Positions 8,791 through 18,129 of a stretch of DNA of 64,000 nt are shown piece after piece. The DNA comes from Polystyrenella longa (lineage in GTDB: Bacteria > Planctomycetota > Planctomycetia > Planctomycetales > Planctomycetaceae). A program made the translations under genes and the position numbers. The stretch lies in contig NZ_CP036281.1 in NCBI RefSeq assembly GCF_007750395.1, positions 4,115,001-4,179,000 on the forward strand, written 5' to 3'. Positions within the stretch are counted from its first letter, which is position 1, and each line of letters begins with the position of its first letter. Under the pieces are notes generated by a model. It ran no database searches. It was not told the DNA's origin and saw only the letters and a list, made by a program, of their open reading frames with translations.

Positions 8791-10116
8791 TCACATCCAC
8801 TCTTTAATCGGAGTCCCTTCGATCATCCGAATGGGTCGACCGTCCGCCGTATGAGCGAGAAGATCCTGTGGGATCCCCAACTTGGCATAGATGGTGGAGA
8901 CAATACTCGATGTCTTGTACTCATCTCGCGTCGGGTGACTGCCAGTGGCATCGGTCTCCCCCAGAATGTGTCCAGGGGGCACTCCTGCTCCTGCCATCAC
9001 AATAAATCCAGCAGAAGCCCAATGATCACGACCACTAGCCGAGTTCACGTTGGGCGTACGACCAAAATCCGTAAGCCAGACAACCAGGGTGTTATCCAAC
9101 ATTCCCCGTTCATCCAAGTCTTCGATCAGTGCTGAAATCCCTTGATCGGCTTTAGGTAACTTATTTTCAGCGAGTGATTTAAACAGATTCTGATGATTGT
9201 CCCAACCACCGTCAGTAACGGTAACAAACCGAACTCCAGATTCGATTAACCGTCGCGCTAATAGACAGCGATGTCCAAAACTGTGTTTGCCATATTTCTC
9301 GCGGGTCTCTTCCGACTCGGCTGCCATATCAAAGGCGGCCTGTGTTTCAGTCGCCGTAATCATATTCAGAGCCGCTTGATAGTTCTCATCCAGCGCGGAA
9401 TAGGCCTCGGGTTGCAAATCGATCTGACGTTGTAAATCGTCAATTTGTGACAATATCCCCCGTCGACGCTCGACCCGTTTAAGATCCACACCTGTGGGAG
9501 GTTGGATATCCGGGACTTTAAATTTGTCTGAAGCGGGATCGGCATTCAGTTCAAACGGATTGTGCTCCAGCCCAAGAATTCCCGCTGTTCCTCCACCAAA
9601 ACGACGGTCGATGCTGTTTCCCAATTGTACAAAGGGAGGCATCGCCGATTTGAATCCTTTGTGATAACTGACGACCGAACCCATCGTCGGATACGCTAAT
9701 GCCGGATTGAACTTGCGACCCGACATCACGTATTGATCCGCTAAACCGTGGCTTCCATTCTGAGGATTCCAGGACCGCATGAGCGCATAACGATGCAGAG
9801 AAGCGGCCAGTTTCGGCACATGTTCAGTAAAACGGACTCCCGGAATAGACGTGTCGATTGTTTTGTATTCGCCCCGTACACTGACAGGAGCGTCTGGTTT
9901 CGGGTCAACGGTGTCGTGATGACTCGTCCCTCCACGACTCCAGATCATGATGCAGTTCACATCCGAAGAAGGGCTGTTCGCCTGGGCTTTTTTCGCAGCC
10001 AGCAAGGTAGGCAGGCTAAGCCCCATACCTGTTCCTGCTAGTGTTCCTACCTGTAAGAAACTTCGCCGAGTGATCGATTCACAATCTTTACTGAGACGTG
10101 GAAAAAGATTCAACAT
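8791..10116 (-). CDS. DUF1501 family protein, Tat-exported
   Basis: A 441-residue protein of the DUF1501 family (alkaline-phosphatase/sulfatase-like fold), very common in planctomycetes. The frame is open further upstream, but the start is placed at the ATG 10114-10116: it directly precedes the Tat signal (SITRRSFLQVGTLAGTGMGL, residues 14-33), and a GAGAAGG ribosome-binding site lies about ten bases ahead. Domain marks include CIMIWSRGGTSHHDTVDPKP, GSHGLADQYVMSGRK, TDGGWDNH, WLTDFGRTP and GRDHW. These proteins are often encoded beside a DUF1549/DUF1553 cytochrome-like protein; no such partner is next to it here. Substrate unknown; metal-dependent hydrolase activity is inferred from the fold. 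Confidence 0.9.
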   Translation of the reverse strand: MLNLFPRLSKDCESITRRSFLQVGTLAGTGMGLSLPTLLAAKKAQANSPSSDVNCIMIWSRGGTSHHDTVDPKPDAPVSVRGEYKTIDTSIPGVRFTEHVPKLAASLHRYALMRSWNPQNGSHGLADQYVMSGRKFNPALAYPTMGSVVSYHKGFKSAMPPFVQLGNSIDRRFGGGTAGILGLEHNPFELNADPASDKFKVPDIQPPTGVDLKRVERRRGILSQIDDLQRQIDLQPEAYSALDENYQAALNMITATETQAAFDMAAESEETREKYGKHSFGHRCLLARRLIESGVRFVTVTDGGWDNHQNLFKSLAENKLPKADQGISALIEDLDERGMLDNTLVVWLTDFGRTPNVNSASGRDHWASAGFIVMAGAGVPPGHILGETDATGSHPTRDEYKTSSIVSTIYAKLGIPQDLLAHTADGRPIRMIEGTPIKEWM

Positions 10117-10572
10117 CGAGAAGACCTTCTCAGGAAACGGAGAAAACGAGGGGGGGAATGGTAGGGCCGGACGAACGTCCGCATGATTGAATCGATTGCG
10201 CGAATCACAATCGACCTCAGAAGGGGTGGCTACGCAGAGACAAAACAGCCCAAAGGGAGTTTCGCAAAGAGATCTCGCAGAAACGGACGGGAAACGTCGT
10301 TCATTTAATGTTAATGAATATTCCCCATTCATCAACAACTATTTATGAGATACGTGAGAATGTGCCTATTCAACCGTAATCTGAGCGCAAGGCGATTCGT
10401 CTGTGTACTTCGATCGCAGAACGATTCCTGAAGGAATAATTTCTCGACGGATTTTGTTTATCACGCCCAACCTGGGAAGACTTAATTTTCGGGATACGCT
10501 GAACTTAGAGTACGACGATTCATGCATACTTCTCATCTCATGCGTCGATCTCATCCGCAACCGACCTGTCCG
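10117..10572. other. Intergenic region before the DUF1501 gene
   Basis: 456 bases. The in-frame extension of DUF1501 (to 10338) and a 64-codon minus-strand frame at 10366-10560 look like chance: Arg/Ser-rich with no domain features. A small hairpin ATTCC/GGAAT (10424-10437) is the only structure seen. Confidence 0.5.
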
Positions 10573-11010
10573 TTAGGGATCCGCTTCGACTGCTGGGGCG
10601 TCTTCACCGTCCGGGGATACATCGCTATTAAAAAGCTGCGGCAAGAAGATAAAGGCGGCCATCAGGAAAGCAACGACGATCAACAATGAGATCGTCGCGA
10701 CCAGGCTGATCATCAAAACGCGTTTGTCCGCTTTTACCTTCGGACGGTCCGGTTTCGCCTTGCTCTTTTCTTTGGGAGCGGGGGGAGCCTTTTTACTGGA
10801 AACACTCTGTCGGCGGGAAGCGATCGGTTGCAGTGTACGAATCTCATCGGTGATTGAAGATTCACCTTCTTCAGGTTCGGCATCACCTTCGGGCTTCAGA
10901 ACCATCGCTCCACCGCATTTTTTACAGTGGGTCTTTTTCCCGATTAGACTGTCATCGGGAATTTTGAACTTGGCCTTACAAGTCGGGCATTGAGCAGTGA
11001 AGGCAGGCAA
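10573..11010 (-). CDS. MJ0042-type zinc-ribbon, single-pass membrane protein
   Basis: A 145-residue protein. Residues 8-33 form a zinc ribbon (CPTCKAKFKIPDDSLIGKKTHCKKCG) of the MJ0042 type, with two CxxC pairs. A Lys/Pro/Ser-rich linker follows (about 50-97), then one membrane segment near 100-127 (VLMISLVATISLLIVVAFLM) and a short acidic tail. Such proteins are abundant in planctomycetes and deltaproteobacteria; the ribbon is thought to bind metal or partners in the cytoplasm, and no enzyme activity is known. It is a single-gene unit here, head to tail with DUF1501 but 456 bases away. Confidence 0.8.
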   Translation of the reverse strand: MPAFTAQCPTCKAKFKIPDDSLIGKKTHCKKCGGAMVLKPEGDAEPEEGESSITDEIRTLQPIASRRQSVSSKKAPPAPKEKSKAKPDRPKVKADKRVLMISLVATISLLIVVAFLMAAFIFLPQLFNSDVSPDGEDAPAVEADP

Positions 11011-11713
11011 GAGAGTCTCTCCAAATGGAAGAAATCATCGCTTCCTATTGAATGCTTTAGACTCGGAAATTCATTCCGCAGCCTAAATTCAATCGGACAA
11101 GGGAAGTAATTATATGAAGGAAATCTCCGGTCAGACAAGGTGAGGGTATGATTGTCTATCATGGAGCCGGAGGGCGGGAAGGTGAGGTACATTCAACATA
11201 CACCACAGTTTGAGGATTGATAACCCCTACACCACCGATTTCCGACCGTGTTGTCGTTGATAAAATGCGTGTGAATCATTTGTACCGTTTTTAGTGACTC
11301 GCTTGCGTCCATTTTCATGTTTGTTCGTACACCGCACATATCTGACTCTGAATTTCAACAGATCAACATGTGCTGCATGTCGCTAAATAGAAATTCAAAA
11401 TTTTGATGCCAACCAGTAAATGCAAATAGAACAGCAGAAAATCAAACTACCAAGAACCGAAAACACTCACTGATGACGAGGCCCTTGATGAGCGAGCCGA
11501 GGTCGTTGTCTGGACTGGGAATACGGGACGTGGCTCGCTATTGTTTAGCACGGTTTGACAACTGGGTTTCCGGTTTCAGGATAAAGATCTTTACTGATTC
11601 TTCGAGGCGGTTCTTCTATCTAGTTCAGACCTAACCGAGTGGTCCACTTCTTTGTTTCGACTTGGCCTCTTTTTTGTCAACAGCCTCTTCTGTCATAAGG
11701 ATGTCCCCCCAAG
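11011..11713. other. Intergenic region between divergent MJ0042 and MFS genes
   Basis: 703 bases, AT-rich in the middle, containing the promoters of two divergent genes. No gene-like frame is seen. The only clear structure is the inverted repeat at 11491-11539. A TTGACA at 11555-11560 could be a -35 box for the MFS gene, but the matching -10 is poor (GATAAA at a 19-base spacing). Confidence 0.5.
11491..11539 (+). promoter_or_regulatory. Inverted repeat upstream of the MFS gene
   Basis: AGCGAGCC (11491-11498) is the perfect complement of GGCTCGCT (11532-11539), with 33 bases between the arms. It lies 175 bases before the MFS start and is not followed by a T-run. It may be an operator pair or part of a structured leader. 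Confidence 0.3.
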
Positions 11714-13237
11714 ATGGCTAGTACAACAGAATCAGATGTACCCCCGTTATGGCGAGACCGTTCATTCTGGGGAATGACCATCACTCAGTTCCTGGGCGCC
11801 TTTAACGACAATCTTTTCAAACAGACGATCTTGCTATTTTGCATCGACCTCTATCTGGCTGGAGGAACCAATCACCAGACAACGGCAACCGGCTTGTTCT
11901 CTCTGGCTTTTGTCCTGTTCTCTGGATTCGCAGGATACCTGGCGGACAAATACAGCAAACGCAAAATCATTGTGCTCTGTAAAGTTGCCGAAATCGTCGT
12001 CATGCTTCTGGGATTGCTCGCTTTTGCCGTTGGAGTCTGGGTACCTGGTCCCCTGTTATGGATGCTGATCGTTGTTCTGTGCTGTATGGGAATTCAAAGT
12101 GCGTTCTTCGGTCCGTCCAAGTATGGCATCCTTCCGGAAATGTTGCACAACGATGATCTCCCTCAAGCGAACGGCCTCATCCAGATGACCACCTTCGTGG
12201 CCATTATAATGGGCACAGCTCTCGCCGGTTACGGTAAAGAATCAAGTGAAGGAGCTCTCTGGGTGATCGGTCTGTTTTGTGTCATCATTGCCGTTGTTGG
12301 CACACTGACGTCCCTTCTTATTCGCCGCACCCCGATCGCAAAACCTGATTTGCAGTTTCAACCCTCAGCGATGGTTATGACCCCCAGCACCCGTAAGATG
12401 CTATGGGGAGACAAACTGCTGTTGTCTGTTCTGCTGATCTCTTCCCTCTTCTGGTTTGTTGGTGGCGCTGTTCTGATGGCAGTCAACCTATTGGGTAAAG
12501 AGCTAATGCAGCTCGGTGACGGAAGAACCAGCATCCTTTCTGCCTGCATGGGGGCTGGGATCGGTATCGGGTGCCTGCTCGCTGGCCGATTGTCGCATCA
12601 GCAAATCAACTTCAAACTGGTTCGCAATGGAGCCTGGGGAATTGCTGGTTTCCTGATGCTAGTCCCGCTCATGGGACAGTACAGCGTACTTCCATTGCCT
12701 GCCTCCTCCGAATTAGTTGCCGCACAGACTGAAGAACAATCAGTAACAGCAGACACAGAGATCGAACCCATTACGAACACAGACGGAGTGGTTGCTGAAG
12801 ACGATGCTTTAACCGCATACTGGAAATCAGAATCGCTGTGGGACAAAATGATCCCGATTAATTTCTGGGAATTTGCCACCCGGTTTTCTTTAATGGGAGT
12901 GGGACTCTTTGCAGGGCTCTTCGCCGTGCCGTTACAAACGTTTATGCAGTCGCGTCCGCCTGCCGATCAAAAAGGCCAAATGATTGGTGCGATGAACCTG
13001 ATCAACTGGATTGGTATTCTGTTGTCAGCCATATTCCTGGGAGTCATGGATTCGATCCTGATGAAGGCCGGGCTATCCCAGAAGTGGATATTTCCGATAC
13101 TCGCCGTGATGATGATTCCTGTCGCCCTGTTCTTCAAACCATCAAGTGAAAAACTATCCCACTCGGTTACTCCCCGCGCCAGTGAACCTGCTACGAATCC
13201 CGACAACGCCTCGGAGAATGCTGAGCCCAATTCCTGA
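11714..13237 (+). CDS. MFS transporter, LplT-like (lysophospholipid flippase family)
   Basis: A 507-residue major-facilitator protein with about twelve membrane segments. The start of TM1 (GMTITQFLGAFNDNLFKQTI) carries FNDN-FKQ, the signature of the LplT/AAS-linked group that moves lysophospholipids across the inner membrane. Loop 2-3 has GYLADKYSKRK, the MFS motif A. TM4-5 has FFGPSKYGILPEM, also typical of LplT. A hydrophilic acidic insert at about residues 335-375 separates the two halves. Many relatives are fused to an acyl-ACP synthetase; this one is not, and an SDR gene follows 63 bases later, probably in the same transcript. Substrate is inferred from the family. Confidence 0.8.
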   Translation: MASTTESDVPPLWRDRSFWGMTITQFLGAFNDNLFKQTILLFCIDLYLAGGTNHQTTATGLFSLAFVLFSGFAGYLADKYSKRKIIVLCKVAEIVVMLLGLLAFAVGVWVPGPLLWMLIVVLCCMGIQSAFFGPSKYGILPEMLHNDDLPQANGLIQMTTFVAIIMGTALAGYGKESSEGALWVIGLFCVIIAVVGTLTSLLIRRTPIAKPDLQFQPSAMVMTPSTRKMLWGDKLLLSVLLISSLFWFVGGAVLMAVNLLGKELMQLGDGRTSILSACMGAGIGIGCLLAGRLSHQQINFKLVRNGAWGIAGFLMLVPLMGQYSVLPLPASSELVAAQTEEQSVTADTEIEPITNTDGVVAEDDALTAYWKSESLWDKMIPINFWEFATRFSLMGVGLFAGLFAVPLQTFMQSRPPADQKGQMIGAMNLINWIGILLSAIFLGVMDSILMKAGLSQKWIFPILAVMMIPVALFFKPSSEKLSHSVTPRASEPATNPDNASENAEPNS

Positions 13238-13300
13238 GTGATGATCGAGGGATCGGATAATTGTTATAAGATCGTATCTTTTCTTAAGGACCAATTTGCG

Positions 13301-14068
13301 ATGCGTCTGGCAAATAAAGTTGTAGTCGTAACCGGCGGTGGGACCGGAATTGGAAAAGCGATCTGTCTCCGTTTCGCCGAAGAGGGAGGCGAGATTATTG
13401 TCGTTGATCAGAACCAGGAAACCGGTAAGCAAACAGCAGAGGAAATCGAATCCGCGGGAGGTAAGGCCTGTTACCTCTTCTGCGATCTTTCACTAGAGAC
13501 GGAGATCCTCGCGCTCACAGCATCGATTCAAAACAAATACGATCGCATCGACGTGCTCGTCAACAATGCGGCGATGTTTCTGCTCAAAGGGATCGACGCC
13601 ACTCGAGAAGATTGGGAACAGATTCTGTCAGTGAATGTCATTGGTTATGCGCTTACCTGCAAACACCTCCTCCCGTTACTCCGGAAGTCGAGTGCAGGAG
13701 CGATCGTGAACCTGGGATCCATATCCAGCTTTATTGCCCAACCCCAGTTCGTTACTTACAACGCTACGAAAGCGGCCATTGTAAGTATGACTCGCTGCCT
13801 GGCGTTGGATCTCGCTCCTGAGAATATCCGCGTAAATGCCGTCTGCCCAGGAACCATCTGGACACAAATCGTGGAACGGCTCACTAAGGAAGCAGGCTTA
13901 ACCCGTGAACAAGCAGACGCCCACCCCGACTGGGGAGGGGCTCATATGATCCCCCGCATTGCCGACCCTCGGGAAGTCGCCAATGCCGCACTCTTCCTAG
14001 CGTCGGAAGAGGCTTCTTTTATCACTGCTGAATGCCTGATGGTCGATGGCGGCTACACTGCTAAGTAA
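13301..14068 (+). CDS. Short-chain dehydrogenase/reductase (SDR)
   Basis: A 255-residue classical SDR oxidoreductase using NAD(P)H. Start chosen at ATG 13301 because the first strand and Rossmann loop begin at once (MRLANKVVVVTGGGTGIGKA, Gly motif at 11-18) and a TTAAGGA lies about 12 bases upstream; the open frame reaches back to 13238 without family-like residues. Visible are NNA at 88-90, catalytic Ser near 140-142, Tyr153 and Lys157 (YNATK), and the PG motif AVCPGTIWT. An Asp (VVDQN, residue 36) at the end of the second strand suggests NAD rather than NADP. Substrate unknown. It follows the MFS gene by 63 bases. Confidence 0.9.
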   Translation: MRLANKVVVVTGGGTGIGKAICLRFAEEGGEIIVVDQNQETGKQTAEEIESAGGKACYLFCDLSLETEILALTASIQNKYDRIDVLVNNAAMFLLKGIDATREDWEQILSVNVIGYALTCKHLLPLLRKSSAGAIVNLGSISSFIAQPQFVTYNATKAAIVSMTRCLALDLAPENIRVNAVCPGTIWTQIVERLTKEAGLTREQADAHPDWGGAHMIPRIADPREVANAALFLASEEASFITAECLMVDGGYTAK

Positions 14069-14333
14069 CCAAACAGCTAATTCAGGAGAGTTCAACGGGA
14101 CAATTCCGCTACCCGTAGGCTAAATATTCGACGTAAGGTGTTAAGCTGAGCAAAACCGGTAAGTTTCACTTGAAACCATTTCTGATTAGACCGACAACAA
14201 TCGCCGAGTCGACCTGAATTCGGCTTGACCCGTTTGGAATTATCTGCGAAAAGCCCGCTACTCTCTCTCCACTACGTCATTCAATCTGACTCTCTTGGCC
14301 AAACCGCCTGCGCGGTAAGGGGCATGCTGCGTT

Positions 14334-16667
14334 ATGACCAGGATCATTCCGTTTTGCGGTTTCATGACTCTCGCAATCTGTTTAGTAGGTTGCTCTCACT
14401 TCATGGAAACCCAAACGTTAAAACAATTCGTTTCTGCACTTGAAGAAGAAAATCTGGACGACCTGCGTGCGGCCAGTTCAAAAAGCTTCAAAGATAAAGC
14501 TCTTCGGTTGGATGAATCCGCCGAAGACCTGAAACGATTGCGCATTCCAACCGAAGACTTAAAAGTCGTAGAGGTCGAAGACGAGTCGGAAACGTCTAAG
14601 CTCGTTAATGTAAAAATTGGTGATGCGACTAAAACCATCGTTTATCGCATGGTTAAAGAAGAAGGTTCTCGAAAATGGGTTGTCGATGACATCATTCAGA
14701 AGAAACGTCACGACGGTAACCTGAAAGTCGCCAAAAAAGTGACTGAACAGATGGACTTGTATCTCAGCGTTCGCGAATTCATGCAGAAATGGAGCCGCAA
14801 AAACCGGGAAGAGATCGAAGCCCAGATGACAGTCGAATTTGCCGGTGTCATGCATGAACTACCAAATGACTACTTCGATCATCTTTACGAAAAAGTGGGC
14901 GATGTTGAATCGGCCCTTGAACGTTTTCGACCAGAAGCGACTTTAAATGAAGACACTGCCGTTGTCCGCATCAGTCGTAAGAAGGGTCGTTTGGATATCG
15001 GCATGAAGCTGGTAGATGATCGCTGGCTGGTCCGAGACATGGCCGTCGAATCGAGTCGCGATACCGAATACATTTCTTCGATGATAAAATCGGCTGATGC
15101 ATTACGATCTGTCGCCATCTTCCTCAAAGGATATTCCGCTGCCGACAAAACAACTATTAAAGAAGTCTCCGAGCCCAATTTTTACAAGAATGCAATTATG
15201 CCGGGTGAACTGGCTGCCGTCAGTCTTCCTGCTGCTGAATCATTGAATAACGATTCGCGAATGACTATTCGCGGAGACCGCATCGATGTGAATATCCCTT
15301 TCAATGGAGAGATAGCCTCGCTCACTTTGAAGTCAATTGATCGTCCGGAAGGCCAGTGGAAGCAACATGGCTATCACGTGACCGATGTTTCTTTAATTCG
15401 CAGTGGTGCTACAGGTGAAAATCGCAAACTTTCAGCTCTGCTAACATCTAAGGCCCGAGTCGACATTTTCCACGAAGCTCTTGTGAAACGTGATTTGAAA
15501 ACACTCACTTATTCTTCTTCATACGATTTCAACACGCGTGTCTGGAAAAACGTGGACGAAGAGATTCTGGCTCAGCTTCCAATCGACCTCCCCAAACAGG
15601 GCAAGTTCGAAATTGAAGACATCGTCTTTAACGGCAGTGTGACCCAGGTCTACACTCTCTTCGATGAGATTCCTATTACCTACATTCTGCGAGAACATTC
15701 CGGCGAGTTACGCATCGATGACGTGCAGTTCCCCATGGCAGGGAAACCGAATTCGGTCAAAACACTTCTGGAAGTCGTTATTCCTGCTTACCAGTTTGCT
15801 CAAACGGCTTCCAAATCATCTCCTACTGAGGAGATTGCATCGCCAAAGTCATTAAAAGACGTTCAAAAGTTGGGACAACATTACAACCAGATCATCAGCA
15901 GAATGAGTAATGTCTGTTCGTTCGACTTCAACTATTTTGTCTGGAAAGAAACGGACGTTGTTCCAGAACCCTTCTTCAACTGTAGCGAACATCTCGAAAC
16001 CGCGATCACTTCAGTTCAACCGCTGAATGCCAACGGCACCGAACAGATGATTCAGTTCGGTGACGAACATTGGGGTGCCCAAGTGAAAGTCATTCAGCAG
16101 CAGGGCAGCTTCCGAGTCGACGATGTTAAACTGGTTGCGGGTAAAGATGTCGGATACGATCTGAAAATTGCCGCTCGCGACCAGCTTAACGAGAAAGGTC
16201 GCTCCCTGCGTTCGATCTACCCACTACTGCACCTGCAGGAAGGGGAAGCCATGGCGATTGAAACGCAACTGGCGAAGGATTTCGACAACCAGAACATCGA
16301 AGGCGGCAATGTGATCAGCAGTGAGAAAGGTGGTGTCGTTGAAGAATACCAGTTCAGCGAGAATACACCCTCAATGAATCAGGCTCCGGCTGGCAATCCG
16401 TTCAAGGAGTTCGCTCCAGCTCAACCACAATCGAACCCGATTCAGCAAGTCGCCGGTTGGGACGATTTCAACCACCAAAGTGAGAAGCAACCTGCCTCGT
16501 CCGGAATTCAGAATTCACTCCATGAAGAGGACGTCTTTCCGGATTATGTTCCTCCGAATAAGTCAACGAGCCCCACGACAGATGCTGGCAATACGCGAAC
16601 AGCAGATTCTACTGCTGCCGAATTCCCCGAAGAATTTCCACCATTGGAAACATACCCGGGCAATTAG
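14334..16667 (+). CDS. Large repetitive lipoprotein, function unknown
   Basis: A 777-residue protein I do not recognise. The N-terminus is a lipoprotein signal (hydrophobic stretch, then LVGC with Cys20 and Ser next), so it is probably anchored to a membrane facing the periplasm. The mature part has several similar alpha+beta units of about 90-130 residues. Each starts with a helix (LKQFVSALEEENLDDLRAA; VDIFHEALVKRDLKTLTYSS; LGQHYNQIISRMSNVCSFDF), goes through strands, and ends W/R-V/I-DD (KWVVDDI, RWLVRDM, ELRIDDVQF, SFRVDDVKL). This is the layout of NTF2/SnoaL-like repeats, by eye only. The last 120 residues are low-complexity and Pro/Asn/Ser-rich. No enzyme motif seen. It is a single-gene unit. 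Confidence 0.8.
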   Translation: MTRIIPFCGFMTLAICLVGCSHFMETQTLKQFVSALEEENLDDLRAASSKSFKDKALRLDESAEDLKRLRIPTEDLKVVEVEDESETSKLVNVKIGDATKTIVYRMVKEEGSRKWVVDDIIQKKRHDGNLKVAKKVTEQMDLYLSVREFMQKWSRKNREEIEAQMTVEFAGVMHELPNDYFDHLYEKVGDVESALERFRPEATLNEDTAVVRISRKKGRLDIGMKLVDDRWLVRDMAVESSRDTEYISSMIKSADALRSVAIFLKGYSAADKTTIKEVSEPNFYKNAIMPGELAAVSLPAAESLNNDSRMTIRGDRIDVNIPFNGEIASLTLKSIDRPEGQWKQHGYHVTDVSLIRSGATGENRKLSALLTSKARVDIFHEALVKRDLKTLTYSSSYDFNTRVWKNVDEEILAQLPIDLPKQGKFEIEDIVFNGSVTQVYTLFDEIPITYILREHSGELRIDDVQFPMAGKPNSVKTLLEVVIPAYQFAQTASKSSPTEEIASPKSLKDVQKLGQHYNQIISRMSNVCSFDFNYFVWKETDVVPEPFFNCSEHLETAITSVQPLNANGTEQMIQFGDEHWGAQVKVIQQQGSFRVDDVKLVAGKDVGYDLKIAARDQLNEKGRSLRSIYPLLHLQEGEAMAIETQLAKDFDNQNIEGGNVISSEKGGVVEEYQFSENTPSMNQAPAGNPFKEFAPAQPQSNPIQQVAGWDDFNHQSEKQPASSGIQNSLHEEDVFPDYVPPNKSTSPTTDAGNTRTADSTAAEFPEEFPPLETYPGN

Positions 16668-16725
16668 AACCAGCAGCAGTTGATTGTAATAAGCTATAGG
16701 CAGTAACTGCTTAGCGACTTCAAAG

Positions 16726-16753
16726 CTGAACAGAGACATCATGCTCTGTTCAG
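16726..16753. terminator. Hairpin between convergent lipoprotein and PFK genes
   Basis: CTGAACAGAG (16726-16735) pairs perfectly with CTCTGTTCAG (16744-16753) around an eight-base loop. It overlaps the last codons of the minus-strand PFK gene and lies 58 bases after the plus-strand lipoprotein stop. T-runs on either side are poor (GTCTT, GCTTTG), so a shared bidirectional terminator is likely but not certain. Confidence 0.5.
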
Positions 16754-18129
16754 TCTTCGAGATAACGAATTCGTTTTTGCATATCGACGTTCACGGACTG
16801 ATACCGCGAAGTCAGATTTCCCCGTTGGAAAAAGGTACTGCGAAAAAGTTCGAGGTCATCGGAACCGATCGCGTTATTGAAAATGGGGGAAAGATAATCG
16901 ATCCCCAGTCGCGAAGGCTGAAAGCGATGGTCATCGTACAAGCTGGGATGAACTGTCCTGGCATGAATTCGCCCCCACTGATCGCGTAATTTGTTCGCAT
17001 GAAGTGCCCCCAGTGAAAACCCGGAGTTCTCCTGGTAGCACAAAGTCGAAAGTGAGTTATTCTGCCCCTCAACCAGCAGGTCGACCGCCTTCCCGCCCAG
17101 TTGAGTGGCGTAAAAACGATCAAAGCGAATTGGACGTCCGCCGCGTTGTGTATGCCCGACCTTACGCGTGAAGATCGCTTGAGCTGCCGACTCATGCCGT
17201 CGCAGATTGCTGAAGTATTCGCTACCAAAATCATCTGCCAACATTTTCTTTAATGATTCGGCCGCTCCATCGAGAAGAATATTTCCGGCCGGGTCGGTGC
17301 TGGCATGGGCGGCTCCAAGTGGTTTTCCTTCCTGGTCTACAATCCCTTCTCCGACAACGATGACCACGTTTTTCTGGCGATCATAAAGTTCCCGGACACG
17401 TTGGCTGAATGCAGGAAAGTCGAGCGGGACTTCGGGAAGCAGAATCATATCTGGTTGGCCGTAAGCCGATCCGAGTGCAATGTAACCGGAATGACGGCCC
17501 ATGACTTCAACAATCGCAATTCGCCGATGACTCTCGGCAGTCGTCCGAATACGCTCAATCGCCTGAACAGCCACAAAGACGGCAGTGGCATATCCGGGCG
17601 TCGCGTAGTTGACGATCTCATCCAGAGCGATAGATTCATGCTCTCGTCGATGATGAAATCCCGGTTGTTCGTCTGTTTCTGGATTCAGATGCCACTCATT
17701 GGGTTCGTTGATGTAATTTAACCCCAAGTCATTATCAATCGTTTTGGGGGCTAGCACGCAGGGGAACAACTCGCACAGCGATTGCATTCCACTGATCGTT
17801 CCATCCCCGCCGATACAGACAACTCCATCAATCTTCAATTGCTTCAGTCGGTGAGCAATCTTCTGGAGTTCCTGCGCGTCTTCTGAAGAGATATACGTCC
17901 GCGAGGCTCCAATAGCGGTCCCTCCACAGCAGGGGTCGATTTCGGGGATCGTTACAAATAATGGATTCAGATTTACGTGAGGGACTCGGCTATCCAGCAG
18001 ACCAGAGAATCCCTTCATAATGCCATAAACTTCGATACCAAGCTGATTAGACCGTTCAACCGCCCCATAAATGGTGGCATTCAAAGCGGGAGTATCTCCT
18101 CCTGCGGTCAGAATAGCGATGCGTCGCAT
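16750..18129 (-). CDS. 6-phosphofructokinase (ATP-type by key residues)
   Basis: A 459-residue phosphofructokinase making fructose 1,6-bisphosphate in glycolysis. The frame is open back to 18330, but ATG 18127-18129 starts exactly at the first strand (MRRIAILTAGGDTPALNA) and has AGGACAGG just upstream. GGDG ends at Gly110, and PKTIDND has Lys129. In this family Gly at the first site (E. coli 104) means ATP use while Asp means pyrophosphate; Lys at the second (E. coli 124) is typical of the long plant/trypanosome-like clade. So it is predicted to be ATP-dependent and not of the short PfkA type. Also seen: VEVMGRHSGYIA and GHTQRGGRP (active-site and effector regions). Single gene, divergent from the HtrA-like gene. 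Confidence 0.9.
   Translation of the reverse strand: MRRIAILTAGGDTPALNATIYGAVERSNQLGIEVYGIMKGFSGLLDSRVPHVNLNPLFVTIPEIDPCCGGTAIGASRTYISSEDAQELQKIAHRLKQLKIDGVVCIGGDGTISGMQSLCELFPCVLAPKTIDNDLGLNYINEPNEWHLNPETDEQPGFHHRREHESIALDEIVNYATPGYATAVFVAVQAIERIRTTAESHRRIAIVEVMGRHSGYIALGSAYGQPDMILLPEVPLDFPAFSQRVRELYDRQKNVVIVVGEGIVDQEGKPLGAAHASTDPAGNILLDGAAESLKKMLADDFGSEYFSNLRRHESAAQAIFTRKVGHTQRGGRPIRFDRFYATQLGGKAVDLLVEGQNNSLSTLCYQENSGFSLGALHANKLRDQWGRIHARTVHPSLYDDHRFQPSRLGIDYLSPIFNNAIGSDDLELFRSTFFQRGNLTSRYQSVNVDMQKRIRYLED

Noticed and set aside
10117-10338. Longer DUF1501 frame with 74 extra N-terminal residues
   Set aside because: The Tat signal and ribosome-binding site both point to the ATG at 10116; the extension is not family-like.
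10366-10560. 64-codon minus-strand frame between DUF1501 and the MJ0042 gene
   Set aside because: Ser/Arg/Met-rich start, no recognisable fold and no ribosome-binding site.
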